Shown here one piece after another: positions 7,798 through 15,610 of a stretch of 37,683 nucleotides of DNA. The DNA is from Streptomyces hayashii (lineage in GTDB: Bacteria > Actinomycetota > Actinomycetes > Streptomycetales > Streptomycetaceae), in assembly GCF_024539815.1 (NCBI RefSeq), contig NZ_JAHHIU010000138.1, positions 1-37,683 on the forward strand, given 5' to 3'. A model generated the notes under the pieces. That model was not told where the DNA came from and did no database searches. It worked only from the letters and a program-made list of their open reading frames with translations. The position numbers and the translations under genes were made by a program. Every line of letters starts with the position of its first letter. The stretch's first letter is position 1.

Positions 7798-8203
7798 TCA
7801 TATGTTCAGCGAGGGACAGCGCTTGGCGAGGCGGCGAACGAGCAGGGGGGCCACGCTTCCCGCCAGGAAGGCCGCGAACGGCGCGGCGATGGTCACCCAG
7901 GGGGCACGGAGGGGTTTGTAGGTGGCGTTACCGTCTTTGATCTCGATGTAGCCGCGGGGGCGGGCGCGTGCTCCGCCCCCTCGCGCCGGCGTCGGCGGCC
8001 CCCGCTTCGGGGCCCGCACCCCCCGCGAATCCGAAGGCGATCTCGGCGACCGGAATGACAGTGGTTCCGCCACTGGTGACGGGTTCGCCGAAGACGGCTG
8101 TCACCGAGGCCCGGCTGCCGAATTGTTCGGCCAGACGTTCCACCAGGGCATCGGCTGTGCCGGCCTGCGGGACAGACAGGCGAGGCGTCTCTGAGCGGGG
8201 CAT
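7798..8203 (-). pseudogene. GerW/YtfJ-family spore protein gene with a frameshift
   Basis: The ATG at 8203 has a strong GGAGG 6 bases upstream and opens a GerW-family protein: ADALVERLAEQFGSRASVTA, then VFGEPVTSGGTTVIPVAEIA and FGFAGGAG. The frame then drifts into Arg/Pro-rich sequence and stops near 7928. The expected second half, YIEIKDGNATYKPLRAPWV and a C-terminal hydrophobic helix (IAAPFAAFLAGSVAPLLV), is intact in another frame and ends at 7798. The switch falls in the glycine-rich run around 7975-7985. Removing a single base there restores a continuous protein of about 134 residues. Either the gene is a recent pseudogene, or the sequence has an indel error in a G-run. Members of this family are small sporulation-associated proteins of poorly known function. 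Confidence 0.7.
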
Positions 8204-8334
8204 CGGGTACCTCCGGGGGGGCGGATACGGCGGTGCCGAGGATACGGGGGCGCCGGGACCGGCCCTGTGCGGATCGATTGCGCAGCGGGCGGTCGGACGC
8301 ACGACGGCAGCCGTCGGCGAGGTGGTTCTGGGCT

Positions 8335-8751
8335 TCAGTGGGCCGGTGAGCGCGTCCGTCGGCGAGTTGGCTCGTCGGTCGCCAACCACCGCCAGCGTCG
8401 GCGTTCCGTGACAAGGGTGCTGACCGCCAGCAGGGTCACGGGGCCCGCCGCCCACGCGGGCCAGGCCAGCCACGAGGAGACCACGGCCGCGGCGAGTTGG
8501 AGGAGCACCAGAAGGATCGTGACCCAGCCCGGTACGGCGATGATCACGTTCGCCTTGTCGCCCGGGGTGGAGAAGCACGTGGGAAGGCCGATCAGGAGCA
8601 CCACGGACAGGGCGGCCAGCAGCCACGAGTGGCCCGCCAGGGCCCAGGGAGTGGCCACCCACGCGACGAGTTCCACCGCGAAACGCAGAACGGACGCGGT
8701 GCGGTCGTCGGGTCGTGCCGAAATCGGTTCCCCAGCAGCAGCATCGGTCAC
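8335..8751 (-). CDS. YrdB-like small membrane protein (DUF2568 type)
   Basis: This 138-residue protein has four predicted membrane helices: around FAVELVAWVATPWAL, SWLLAALSVVLLIGLP, VIIAVPGWVTILLVLLQLAA and PAWAAGPVTLLAV. A short polar N-terminus (MTDAAAGEPISARPDDRT) precedes them and an Arg-rich tail follows. The central GLPTCFSTPGDKANV loop is what suggests the YrdB/DUF2568 family to me. The role is unknown. The gene stands alone on the minus strand, 131 bases upstream of the gerW-like gene, with no clear operon partner. Confidence 0.7.
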   Translation of the reverse strand: MTDAAAGEPISARPDDRTASVLRFAVELVAWVATPWALAGHSWLLAALSVVLLIGLPTCFSTPGDKANVIIAVPGWVTILLVLLQLAAAVVSSWLAWPAWAAGPVTLLAVSTLVTERRRWRWLATDEPTRRRTRSPAH

Positions 8752-8897
8752 CTGCGGACGATCTCATGGTCGGCGCCCGGCAGCCAAGGGCTTGACGCGT
8801 CGGCGTCGGCGCGTTGTAGCGACGGGCCGCCGGGCGGGAGGCCCTTCCCCCGGGCCGGGCGTGGTGGTCCGGGCGTCCGGACGGCGCGTCCGAGGGA

Positions 8898-10991
8898 TCA
8901 GGGGCGGCCGGTGGGCAGGCAGTCCCCGGCGGTGAACAGCTGCGGCGAGGCGTTGTTTCCCTGGTAGGCGGCGATGGCCCAGTGGGTGTAGGTCCAGTGC
9001 TTGTCGGTGTTGTACTCGGCGAGCAGTCTCGGGCACACGACCTTGCCGACGACGTCTTGGAAGTGCGCCTGCTGCGCGCGTCCGGCGAGCGCGCCCGCGT
9101 CGTCGTAGGCCCACACGTACATCATGTTTTCGACGGGGTCGAAGCCGAGGGTGATGGCGTCGTCGCGTGCGAAGGGCTCAAGGCCGTGCCCCTCGGCGAC
9201 GCGCGCGTTCCACGCGGCGGTCACGGCCTTCACCGTGCCGGCCGCGAGGCGGATCTCTTCCTTGTCGCTGCTGGGGAACCGAGCGGTGACGATGCCTTCC
9301 TCAGTGGCCTGGCGCTGTCCGGCTTCCTCGGTGTAACAACCGTCGGTCGCTTTGCCGAACCCGAGGACGGTGGCCTCGTCCTGGCCGTCGTAGTCCTTCC
9401 AGTAGACGGAGAACCTGCCGTACGGCCAGCTGGTCGGCGCGTCCTGGAGACGGTGGGCCAGAGTGATGCAGGCGGCCAGTTCACCGGCCCGGCGGAAGAC
9501 CTCCTTGTAGTCGTCCGTCAGGGTGGAGATCGGGCCCCCGGTCACCATGACGGTTTGCGCCTGCCGGTTGAACGTCACGGTGGGTGCCATGAACGACATG
9601 GACTTCGTGGCGAGCATGGCCGTGATCCGGTCGCGGACGGCGGTCGCGACATCCTGCTCGGCCGCGTCGCGAGCCCCCTGGCTCGCGCTCCATTCTCCGG
9701 GCATGGGCTGGGTGAGGTCGTCCGCACGCGTGAAGGCCGCGTGTGCCACACCGGCCAGCGGATCCGTGGGGACCGGAATCGCGCGCGGGTCCGCTGCGGT
9801 CCGACCCGCCGTGCCCGCGCCGTCCGCGGCGGAACGAGGCCGGTCGGAGCCCGCTGCCGAGACGGCGGTCTCCGACGACGCCGCCGCGGCAGCGGGCTCC
9901 TTTGCGCCTGTCCGGCGTCCGTCGCCGCCGCGCAGCGCCGCAGCGCCGCCCACGCACGCACCGACCACGGCTGCCGCGACCAGTACGGCCACCACCGCGC
10001 GACGCCGGGAGGACTTCACCGCAGCGGCGAGGGGCTGGGGCCAGGGGTCGTCGTGCGGTGCGGGAACCGACCACTGCGCCGTGATCAACTCGTCGATCAC
10101 CGACGGATCCCGGAGCGTGCGCGCTGTGTCGTGACGGGCCAGTACCTCGGTCGACCCCGCCGCCAGGAGCCGCACACACGCTTCGGCGGCCTCGGCCGCC
10201 TTCGGCCGCTCGTCGGGGTCCTTGGCCAGAGCCCGTTCCAGGACCTCCTTCAGCGCTTCGGGCACACCCTCCACGTCCGGTCGGCCCGACATGACCCGGT
10301 AGGCCACCGCCTCGGGAGCGCCACTGCCGAAGACGGGACGGCCGGTCGCCGCATGGGCCACGAGCGCGCCCCAGGCGAACAGGTCGCCGGGGGCAGCGGT
10401 GACGCCGTCGCGGTAGTGCTCGGGGCTGATCCAGCCGGGGGTCCCGGTCAGCACCCCGGTGCGGGTGACGCTGGTGCCGTCGGCGGCGTGGGCTATGCCG
10501 AAGTCCAGCATCCGGGGACCGGCGGGGCTGAGCAGCACGTTCTGCGGTTTGACGTCCCGGTGCACGACCCCGGCGCCGTGAATCGTCACCAGCGCCTGCG
10601 CGGTTCCGGCGGCGAAGGCGTGCAGAGCCGCGCCCGCCAGGGGACCGTGGGCGGCCAGATGCTGGGAGAGGGTCGGGCCGGCGGCGTACTCGGTCGCCAG
10701 CCAGGGCGTTTCGGCATCGGCGTCCGCTGCCAGGAGCGCCAGCACGAACGGTCCCTGCACCCGGGCGCAGAGCCGGATCTCACGGCGGAACCGGGCCCGG
10801 AACTCCGGATCGCCCGCATGTACCGGATGAACGACCTTGACCGCCACGCGTTGCCCGCTGTCGGCGAGTGCGGCGTACACCGTTCCCATGCCGCCGGCGC
10901 CCAGTCGGCCCACCACCCGGTAGGGGCCGACACGGGAAGGATCGCCGGGGCGGGTGGGCTGTATGGGCCCGCCGGAACCAGCAGAGCTCAC
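8898..10991 (-). CDS. Membrane Ser/Thr protein kinase (Hanks type)
   Basis: This is a eukaryote-like kinase of about 697 residues. Numbered from the chosen start, the kinase domain has the glycine loop GRLGAGGMGTVY (28-39), the ATP-binding Lys in VAVKVV (Lys52), the catalytic VVHRDVKPQN (HRD 144-146), MLDFGIAH (DFG 163-165) and the APE-like WISPEH. All catalytic residues are present. A basic patch (KSSRRR) and one membrane helix follow near 325-346. The remaining 350 or so residues lie outside the cell, with a low-complexity Ala/Ser/Thr linker and a C-terminal domain holding Cys residues (DGCYTEE, VVCPRLL, GDCLP). No PASTA repeats are seen. The start is uncertain: I took the GTG at 10991, but another GTG at 11060 is in frame and neither has a good ribosome binding site. 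Confidence 0.85.
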   Translation of the reverse strand: MSSAGSGGPIQPTRPGDPSRVGPYRVVGRLGAGGMGTVYAALADSGQRVAVKVVHPVHAGDPEFRARFRREIRLCARVQGPFVLALLAADADAETPWLATEYAAGPTLSQHLAAHGPLAGAALHAFAAGTAQALVTIHGAGVVHRDVKPQNVLLSPAGPRMLDFGIAHAADGTSVTRTGVLTGTPGWISPEHYRDGVTAAPGDLFAWGALVAHAATGRPVFGSGAPEAVAYRVMSGRPDVEGVPEALKEVLERALAKDPDERPKAAEAAEACVRLLAAGSTEVLARHDTARTLRDPSVIDELITAQWSVPAPHDDPWPQPLAAAVKSSRRRAVVAVLVAAAVVGACVGGAAALRGGDGRRTGAKEPAAAAASSETAVSAAGSDRPRSAADGAGTAGRTAADPRAIPVPTDPLAGVAHAAFTRADDLTQPMPGEWSASQGARDAAEQDVATAVRDRITAMLATKSMSFMAPTVTFNRQAQTVMVTGGPISTLTDDYKEVFRRAGELAACITLAHRLQDAPTSWPYGRFSVYWKDYDGQDEATVLGFGKATDGCYTEEAGQRQATEEGIVTARFPSSDKEEIRLAAGTVKAVTAAWNARVAEGHGLEPFARDDAITLGFDPVENMMYVWAYDDAGALAGRAQQAHFQDVVGKVVCPRLLAEYNTDKHWTYTHWAIAAYQGNNASPQLFTAGDCLPTGRP

Positions 10992-11188
10992 AGGTTGTCC
11001 GATCGGTCGGTGCGGCGAAGCGTGTGGCTGGATGCTATCGGCCGTCAGCCAGACCGGCACGGGCGCCCGCAGCCTTCGGGAACAGGGGTGCGGCTCGCGC
11101 CCGCGTGATGCTCCGTCATGCTTCGGGAAGCCGTCGGCAGTGCCCTTTCCGGGGCCGAGAACCCCACTGCCAGGAGGCTTCCCCGTTT

Positions 11189-11240
11189 TGACCGCTGGCC
11201 TTGACCGGTCGCCATGACCGCTCGCCTTGACCGGCCGACT
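11189..11240. repeat. Four 13-bp tandem repeats
   Basis: Four adjacent 13-base units run at 11189, 11202, 11215 and 11228: TTGACCGCTGGCC, TTGACCGGTCGCC, ATGACCGCTCGCC and TTGACCGGCCGAC. The TGACCG core is constant. They lie about 200 bases upstream of the kinase start. Iterated sites of this kind can bind a regulator cooperatively, but a neutral minisatellite is also possible. Confidence 0.65.
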
Positions 11241-11342
11241 TCCGCCCCGTGCGCACAGATTGAAGAAGGCCGGCGCCGGACTCCCCGTCCGAGCGCGTCG
11301 TGTTCCCGCACACTCGTGGTCGACGAGTCCTCGCGGGAACGA

Positions 11343-11383
11343 CGACCGCCCGTGCCGCCGGGTCTCGGCTGCGCGGGCGGTCG
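11343..11383 (-). terminator. Terminator of the ThDP-enzyme operon
   Basis: CGACCGCCCGTGC (11343-11355) pairs with GCGCGGGCGGTCG (11371-11383) over 13 positions, with one G-T pair. The loop is 15 bases. It begins 24 bases past the stop codon of the minus-strand ThDP enzyme gene, the last gene of its operon. Confidence 0.65.
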
Positions 11384-11406
11384 GTGGTGCCAGGTGCGGG
11401 GCGAGG

Positions 11407-13194
11407 TCAGAGGTGCTGCTCCGTGGCCCGGATGCGGTCGTACTCGTCCTGGCGCTCGTCCTTGATGTACGCCGGGATCGGGAAGTCCCACCACCCGGGG
11501 ACCCAGGGGCCCGCGGCGTCGCGGTCCGTGGGAACCTCGATCAGGGCGGGGGCCCCGGACTGGACCGCCTTGCGCAGCGTCGGCTCCAGGGACTCGGCGT
11601 CGTTCACCTTGTACGACTCGATGCCGAAGGCCCGGCCCATGGCCGCGAAGTCGGGACTGTACGGCGAGCCGTCGGGGTGGGAGAACTCGGTGCCGATGTG
11701 GCGCGAGGTCTGCTTGCGCTGGCCGCCGCGGATCGACATGTAGCCCGCGTTGTTCTGGACCACGAAGATCACCGGCGCGCCGGCGGTGACGCTGAGGGCG
11801 ATCTCCTGGGAGGTCATCAGGAAGTCGCCGTCGCCGAGGACGCAAACCACCGGGCTCTCCGGCCGGGCGAGCTTGGCGCCGACGGCGGCCGGGATCGCCC
11901 AGCCCATGGAGGAGAAGCCGCCGGAGGTGAGGTGGGTGCGCGGGTTGTAGACCGGGAAGGTCTGCTTGACCGCTCCCTGGGTGTTGCCCGAGCCGGCGAC
12001 GATGATCGCGTCGCGCGGGAGCACGTTGCGCAGGGCTCCGAGCGGGCGCTGGGAGGTGAACGGGAAGCGGTCGCTGTCACGGCGGCCGGCGAGCTTCTCC
12101 TCCCAGTCCCGCTTGAGGCTCGCGAGTTCGGCGAGGTACTCGGAGCGGTCGACGCCCTTCGAGGGCAGGGAGTCGACGATCGCGGCCACGGCGCGCTGCG
12201 CGTCCGCGACGATGCCCACCTCGGCGGGGTAGTTCTTGCCGATCTCGTGCGGGTCGATGTCGATGTGGATGAGCTTCGCCGGGGGGATGGAGAAGCTGAT
12301 GCCCTTGGCGTAGCTGGAGGCGGACCAGTCGGTGAAGCGGCAGCCGACCGAGATGACGACGTCGGCGGAGCTGGCGATCGCGTTGCCGGTCATGGTGCCG
12401 GTCTGGCCGACGCTGCCGGCGAACAGCTCGTGGTCCTCGGGGAAGGCGCTCTTGCCGTTCCACGTGGTGACGACCGGGATCTGCCACTTCTCGGCGAGCG
12501 CGAGGACCTGGTCGGAGGCCTCGGAGGTGATCGCGCCGCCGCCGACCACGATGACCGGCCGGGTGGCCGCGCGCAGCACGTCGACCGCGCGGTCCACGGC
12601 TTCCGGGTCGGGGTGCTGGCGGCCCACCGGGATACGGCGCTCCAGGTCGTGGAGTTCGACGTTCGCGGCCTCGGCCTGTACGTCCATGGGGACTTCGAGG
12701 TGCACGGGGCCCGGACGGCCGGTCAGCATGGAGTTGAAACAGCGGTGCAGGACGAAGGGGAGTTCCTCGACCCGGGTGACGACCCAGTGCCGCTTGCTGA
12801 CGGCCTCGGCCACCTTGGGGAAGTCGTTGGCCGTGTAACGGTCGAGTTCCTGGAGCAGTCCGTGGCCGCGCATATGGGTCGGCGGGCCGCCGGTGACGAC
12901 CAGGACGCTGGTGGAGTCCGTGAACGCGGTGCCCATGCCGATGACGGTGTTGCTCGCGCCGGCGCCGATGGAGGTCACCGCGGCCTGCGGGCGGCCGGTG
13001 ACGCGGTAGTAGCCGTCGGCGAGGTGGACGGCGCTCTGCTCGTGGAAGGTCTGGACGAAGGGGATCCTGGACTCGTCGTCGAGGAAGGCGTCGGTCAGTG
13101 ACCAGATGCCGTGGCCGGGGATTCCGGCTACGACGTCGACCCCGTAGTTGCGCAGGGTCCGCGCGACGATCTGGCCTCCGGTGAGGACGGGCAT
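11407..13194 (-). CDS. Thiamine-diphosphate-dependent enzyme (acetolactate synthase-like)
   Basis: This 595-residue cytosolic enzyme has the three-domain plan of the acetolactate synthase / pyruvate oxidase superfamily. The N-terminal pyrimidine-binding domain carries the activating Glu in FHEQSAVHLADGYYRVTG (Glu52). A central Rossmann-like domain includes PVIVVGGGAITSEA. The C-terminal domain has the metal-diphosphate motif GDGDFLMTSQ through FVVQNN (about 452-480). Family members decarboxylate 2-oxo acids or join C2 units. It sits at the end of an operon with histidinol-dehydrogenase-like, APC permease and ThuA-like genes. No acetolactate synthase small subunit is adjacent, so branched-chain amino acid synthesis is unlikely. 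It probably acts late in a catabolic route, on a 2-oxo acid or aldehyde. The ribosome binding site is weak (GGAAA); the gap to the ThuA gene is 36 bases. Confidence 0.85.
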   Translation of the reverse strand: MPVLTGGQIVARTLRNYGVDVVAGIPGHGIWSLTDAFLDDESRIPFVQTFHEQSAVHLADGYYRVTGRPQAAVTSIGAGASNTVIGMGTAFTDSTSVLVVTGGPPTHMRGHGLLQELDRYTANDFPKVAEAVSKRHWVVTRVEELPFVLHRCFNSMLTGRPGPVHLEVPMDVQAEAANVELHDLERRIPVGRQHPDPEAVDRAVDVLRAATRPVIVVGGGAITSEASDQVLALAEKWQIPVVTTWNGKSAFPEDHELFAGSVGQTGTMTGNAIASSADVVISVGCRFTDWSASSYAKGISFSIPPAKLIHIDIDPHEIGKNYPAEVGIVADAQRAVAAIVDSLPSKGVDRSEYLAELASLKRDWEEKLAGRRDSDRFPFTSQRPLGALRNVLPRDAIIVAGSGNTQGAVKQTFPVYNPRTHLTSGGFSSMGWAIPAAVGAKLARPESPVVCVLGDGDFLMTSQEIALSVTAGAPVIFVVQNNAGYMSIRGGQRKQTSRHIGTEFSHPDGSPYSPDFAAMGRAFGIESYKVNDAESLEPTLRKAVQSGAPALIEVPTDRDAAGPWVPGWWDFPIPAYIKDERQDEYDRIRATEQHL

Positions 13195-13230
13195 GGTGGG
13201 TTTCCGATCAGCTCGGGTCGGACGGTGGGG

Positions 13231-13899
13231 TCAGGCGGGGCGGCGGGCGGCCCAGGCGAAGCCCTGGGTGCACAGGCGGGTGACGTCCGGGTTCTGGAGG
13301 TCGTCGAGGTCGTGTCCGACCGCGCTGTAGAAGACGCGGCCCTGTCCCCAGGTGCGGGTCCAGGCCTGAGGGATCGTCTTTCCCTCCAGCCAGGGCAGGT
13401 GCTCACCGGTGAACGTGGACTCGGCCAGGACGTGGTTGTTGGGGTCGACGGACATGTAGTACTGCTCCGAGGCGACCCGGAAGTCCTTCACCCCGGCGGT
13501 GATCGGGTGGCCGGTGTCCGTGACGCTGACCTCGTAGGGGTACTTCACGCCTTCGCCGGCGGGGTGTTCGAGGAAGCTGCCGCCGAGCAGCCAGTGGTAC
13601 TTGAGGCTGGTGCGGAACGCGGCGGCCGCGCCGTGCCAGGCGGCGACGCCGGTGCCGTTCTCCACCGCCCCCAGCAGATTCGACTCCTGGGCGGCGGTCA
13701 GCCCTTCCGACAGCAGGGCGTTGTTCCAGTTGAGCGCGATGAGGTCGTAGCCGGTCAGGTCGGCGTCGAGCGAGAAGATGTCGTTGGTCTCGTCGACGTC
13801 GAAACCGAGGTTCTTGAAGATCGGGAGGGCCCATTCCTCGGCCACCTGGTAGGGCTTGTGCCCGGGCCAGCCTCCGTACAGATACAGGACGCGTGTCAT
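13231..13899 (-). CDS. ThuA-like domain protein
   Basis: This 222-residue protein has the glutamine-amidotransferase-like fold of the ThuA family. It starts MTRVLYLYGGWPGHKPYQ, has the conserved GTGVAAWHGAAAAF and GGSFLEHP segments, and ends with a strand-rich half (QAWTRTWGQGRVFYSAVGHD). No nucleophilic Cys typical of class I amidotransferases is apparent. ThuA proteins occur in sugar and polyol catabolic operons, often with oxidoreductases, and their reactions are mostly unknown. The start codon overlaps the stop of the APC permease by 4 bases (ATGA) and has GGAGGG upstream, so it is co-translated with the transporter. Its place here suggests a step on the imported substrate or its oxidised form. 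Confidence 0.8.
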   Translation of the reverse strand: MTRVLYLYGGWPGHKPYQVAEEWALPIFKNLGFDVDETNDIFSLDADLTGYDLIALNWNNALLSEGLTAAQESNLLGAVENGTGVAAWHGAAAAFRTSLKYHWLLGGSFLEHPAGEGVKYPYEVSVTDTGHPITAGVKDFRVASEQYYMSVDPNNHVLAESTFTGEHLPWLEGKTIPQAWTRTWGQGRVFYSAVGHDLDDLQNPDVTRLCTQGFAWAARRPA

Positions 13900-15506
13900 G
13901 CGGGGTTCCCTCCGGTCGTGCTCTCCAGGGCAGCGGCGCGGCTGCGCAGGCGCGCGGCCACCTCCATCGCGTCGCCTTCCGGCGCGGTGGACTTGCGGTC
14001 CGGCTTCATGGTCAGCAGGTACACCAGGCCCACCGCCGAGACCACGATGAACCCGACGAGTGCGATCCACTGGTCCACGAACGAGGTTCCCGCGCCGCCG
14101 GTGGGCAGGGCGAGCAGGATCATCCCGAGCACGCCGTAGACCAGGGCCGCCACGTTCACCACGAAGCCCCAGCGGCCGAGGGTCCAGGCTCCGGCGGGAC
14201 GCCAGCCCTTCAGCCGCATCCGCAGCGCGGCCAGTACGACCATCATGAACGCCGCGTATCCGGCCAGCACCTGGAACGACACGATCTTGGTGAGGGAGTC
14301 GGGCGAGAAGTAGACGAACACGTAGATCAACAGCGGCACGACGTTCACGGCCAGCAACGCGTTCATGGGGACGCGGTGCTTGCGCGAGATCTTCGAGAAG
14401 ACGCGGGATCCCGGGAACATGTCGTCGCGGGCGAAGGAGAAGACGATGCGGCTGGCGGCGGCCTGCTGGCTCATCACACCGGCGATGAAGGACGTGATGG
14501 TGACCGCGAGCACCACCTTCGTGCCCACGATGCCGAGCGAGCTCTGCAGGATCGAGGGGATCGGGTTGCTGTCCTTGCCCGAGAGGATCGAGGCGAGGTC
14601 CGGAGCGGCGAGCGCGTAACCGACGAACGCGAGGAGCGCGGCCACTCCGCCTACGGCCACGGTCAGCTGCATGGCCCGCGGGATGCTGCGGGAAGGGTTG
14701 GGGACTTCCTCCGCGATCTCGCCGCACGCCTCGAAGCCGTAGAAGAGGAAGAGTCCGACGAGCGAGGCGGCGACGAAGGCCACGAGGTAGCTGTCGTGGT
14801 TGGAGCTGCTGGTCTGGAAGAAGATCGAGACGGAGTTGTGCCGTTCGAAGATCAGCAGGTAGAAGCCCACGAGAACGATGCCGATCAGTTCCGCGGCGAG
14901 TCCGATCTTCGAGATCAGAGCCAGGGTCCTGGTGCCGAAACAGTTGCAGATCAGGCAGACGACGGTCATGCCGACCGCGATCCACAGCCGCTGGGCGGGG
15001 GTGGAGCTGATGCCGGGCACGTCGGCGGTTCCCGCGAAGAGGCTGGCCAGGAAGTCCGAACTGAAGAGTGCGGTGCTGGTGATGCCGATGGTGATGGTGC
15101 AGATGTAGATCCACGCGTTGAACCACGCGTAGCGTCCGTTCCACAGCCGTCTCACCCATTGGTACAGCCCGCCGGCGAGCGGGAACTGGGAGACGACCTC
15201 ACCGAAGACCAGCGCGACCAGGAACTGCCCGGCCCCGACGATGCCTATCCAGAAGATGGACGGTCCGCCGGCCGTCGCCAGACCGACCGCGAAGAGGGAC
15301 ACGACACCCACGAGGGGCGAGAGGTACACGAAGCCCAGGGCGAAGTTGCCCCACAGGCTGACCTTTCGGTCGAACTTCTGCTCATAGCCGAGTACGGCGA
15401 GCATTTCCGCGTCCGCGGCGGAGGAGACGGGGCTCGGCTCCCCGTCCGATCGGCCTACGGGGGTGGATGCGGGCGCCGAGTGCGCCTCGTGGTCGGTGGC
15501 TGACAT
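13896..15506 (-). CDS. APC-family amino acid/amine permease
   Basis: This 536-residue integral membrane transporter has about 12 helices and belongs to the amino acid-polyamine-organocation superfamily. The first helix carries SLWGNFALGFVYLSPLVGVV, and the conserved loop FPLAGGLYQWVRRLW follows helix 2. FYGFEACGEIAEEVPNPSRS in the middle is the family's most recognisable segment; it resembles the ACT subgroup that carries GABA, choline or other amines. The N-terminal 40 residues are soluble and Ser/Pro-rich. GGAGA lies 5 bases before the ATG. It is the second gene of the operon, after the histidinol-dehydrogenase-like gene (104-base gap) and coupled to the ThuA-like gene. It most likely imports the nitrogenous substrate of this locus. 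Confidence 0.85.
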   Translation of the reverse strand: MSATDHEAHSAPASTPVGRSDGEPSPVSSAADAEMLAVLGYEQKFDRKVSLWGNFALGFVYLSPLVGVVSLFAVGLATAGGPSIFWIGIVGAGQFLVALVFGEVVSQFPLAGGLYQWVRRLWNGRYAWFNAWIYICTITIGITSTALFSSDFLASLFAGTADVPGISSTPAQRLWIAVGMTVVCLICNCFGTRTLALISKIGLAAELIGIVLVGFYLLIFERHNSVSIFFQTSSSNHDSYLVAFVAASLVGLFLFYGFEACGEIAEEVPNPSRSIPRAMQLTVAVGGVAALLAFVGYALAAPDLASILSGKDSNPIPSILQSSLGIVGTKVVLAVTITSFIAGVMSQQAAASRIVFSFARDDMFPGSRVFSKISRKHRVPMNALLAVNVVPLLIYVFVYFSPDSLTKIVSFQVLAGYAAFMMVVLAALRMRLKGWRPAGAWTLGRWGFVVNVAALVYGVLGMILLALPTGGAGTSFVDQWIALVGFIVVSAVGLVYLLTMKPDRKSTAPEGDAMEVAARLRSRAAALESTTGGNPA

Positions 15507-15610
15507 GACGATCTCCGTGGGTCTAGGGGGAGGTGCTGGAGGTACTCCTTGTCGGACGGCTGCCGGGCCGCTTCGGCGCGCCGGCATAAGGCGCGATCCG
15601 TCATCGCGGA

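Larger units (their letters stand above)
10992..11406. other. Gene-free region upstream of the kinase with repeats
   Basis: About 415 bases without a convincing gene. It contains a four-copy 13-bp tandem repeat (11189-11240), an inverted repeat GGCAGTG/CACTGCC (11136-11142 and 11165-11171), and the terminator hairpin of the ThDP enzyme gene (11343-11383). The kinase promoter should lie at the left end. Confidence 0.5.

Noticed and set aside
7755..7799. GAGGTGAGA/TCTCACCTC inverted repeat as terminator of the gerW-like gene
   Set aside because: The stem is perfect over 9 bp, but the 27-base loop and the overlap with the stop codon make it weak evidence.
11189..11240. Origin-type iterons or a CRISPR fragment
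   Set aside because: Units are 13 bases without spacers, and no replication-initiator or cas gene is near.
11407..13194. ilvB-type acetolactate synthase
   Set aside because: No regulatory small subunit or ilvC lies next to it, and it is embedded in a catabolic operon.
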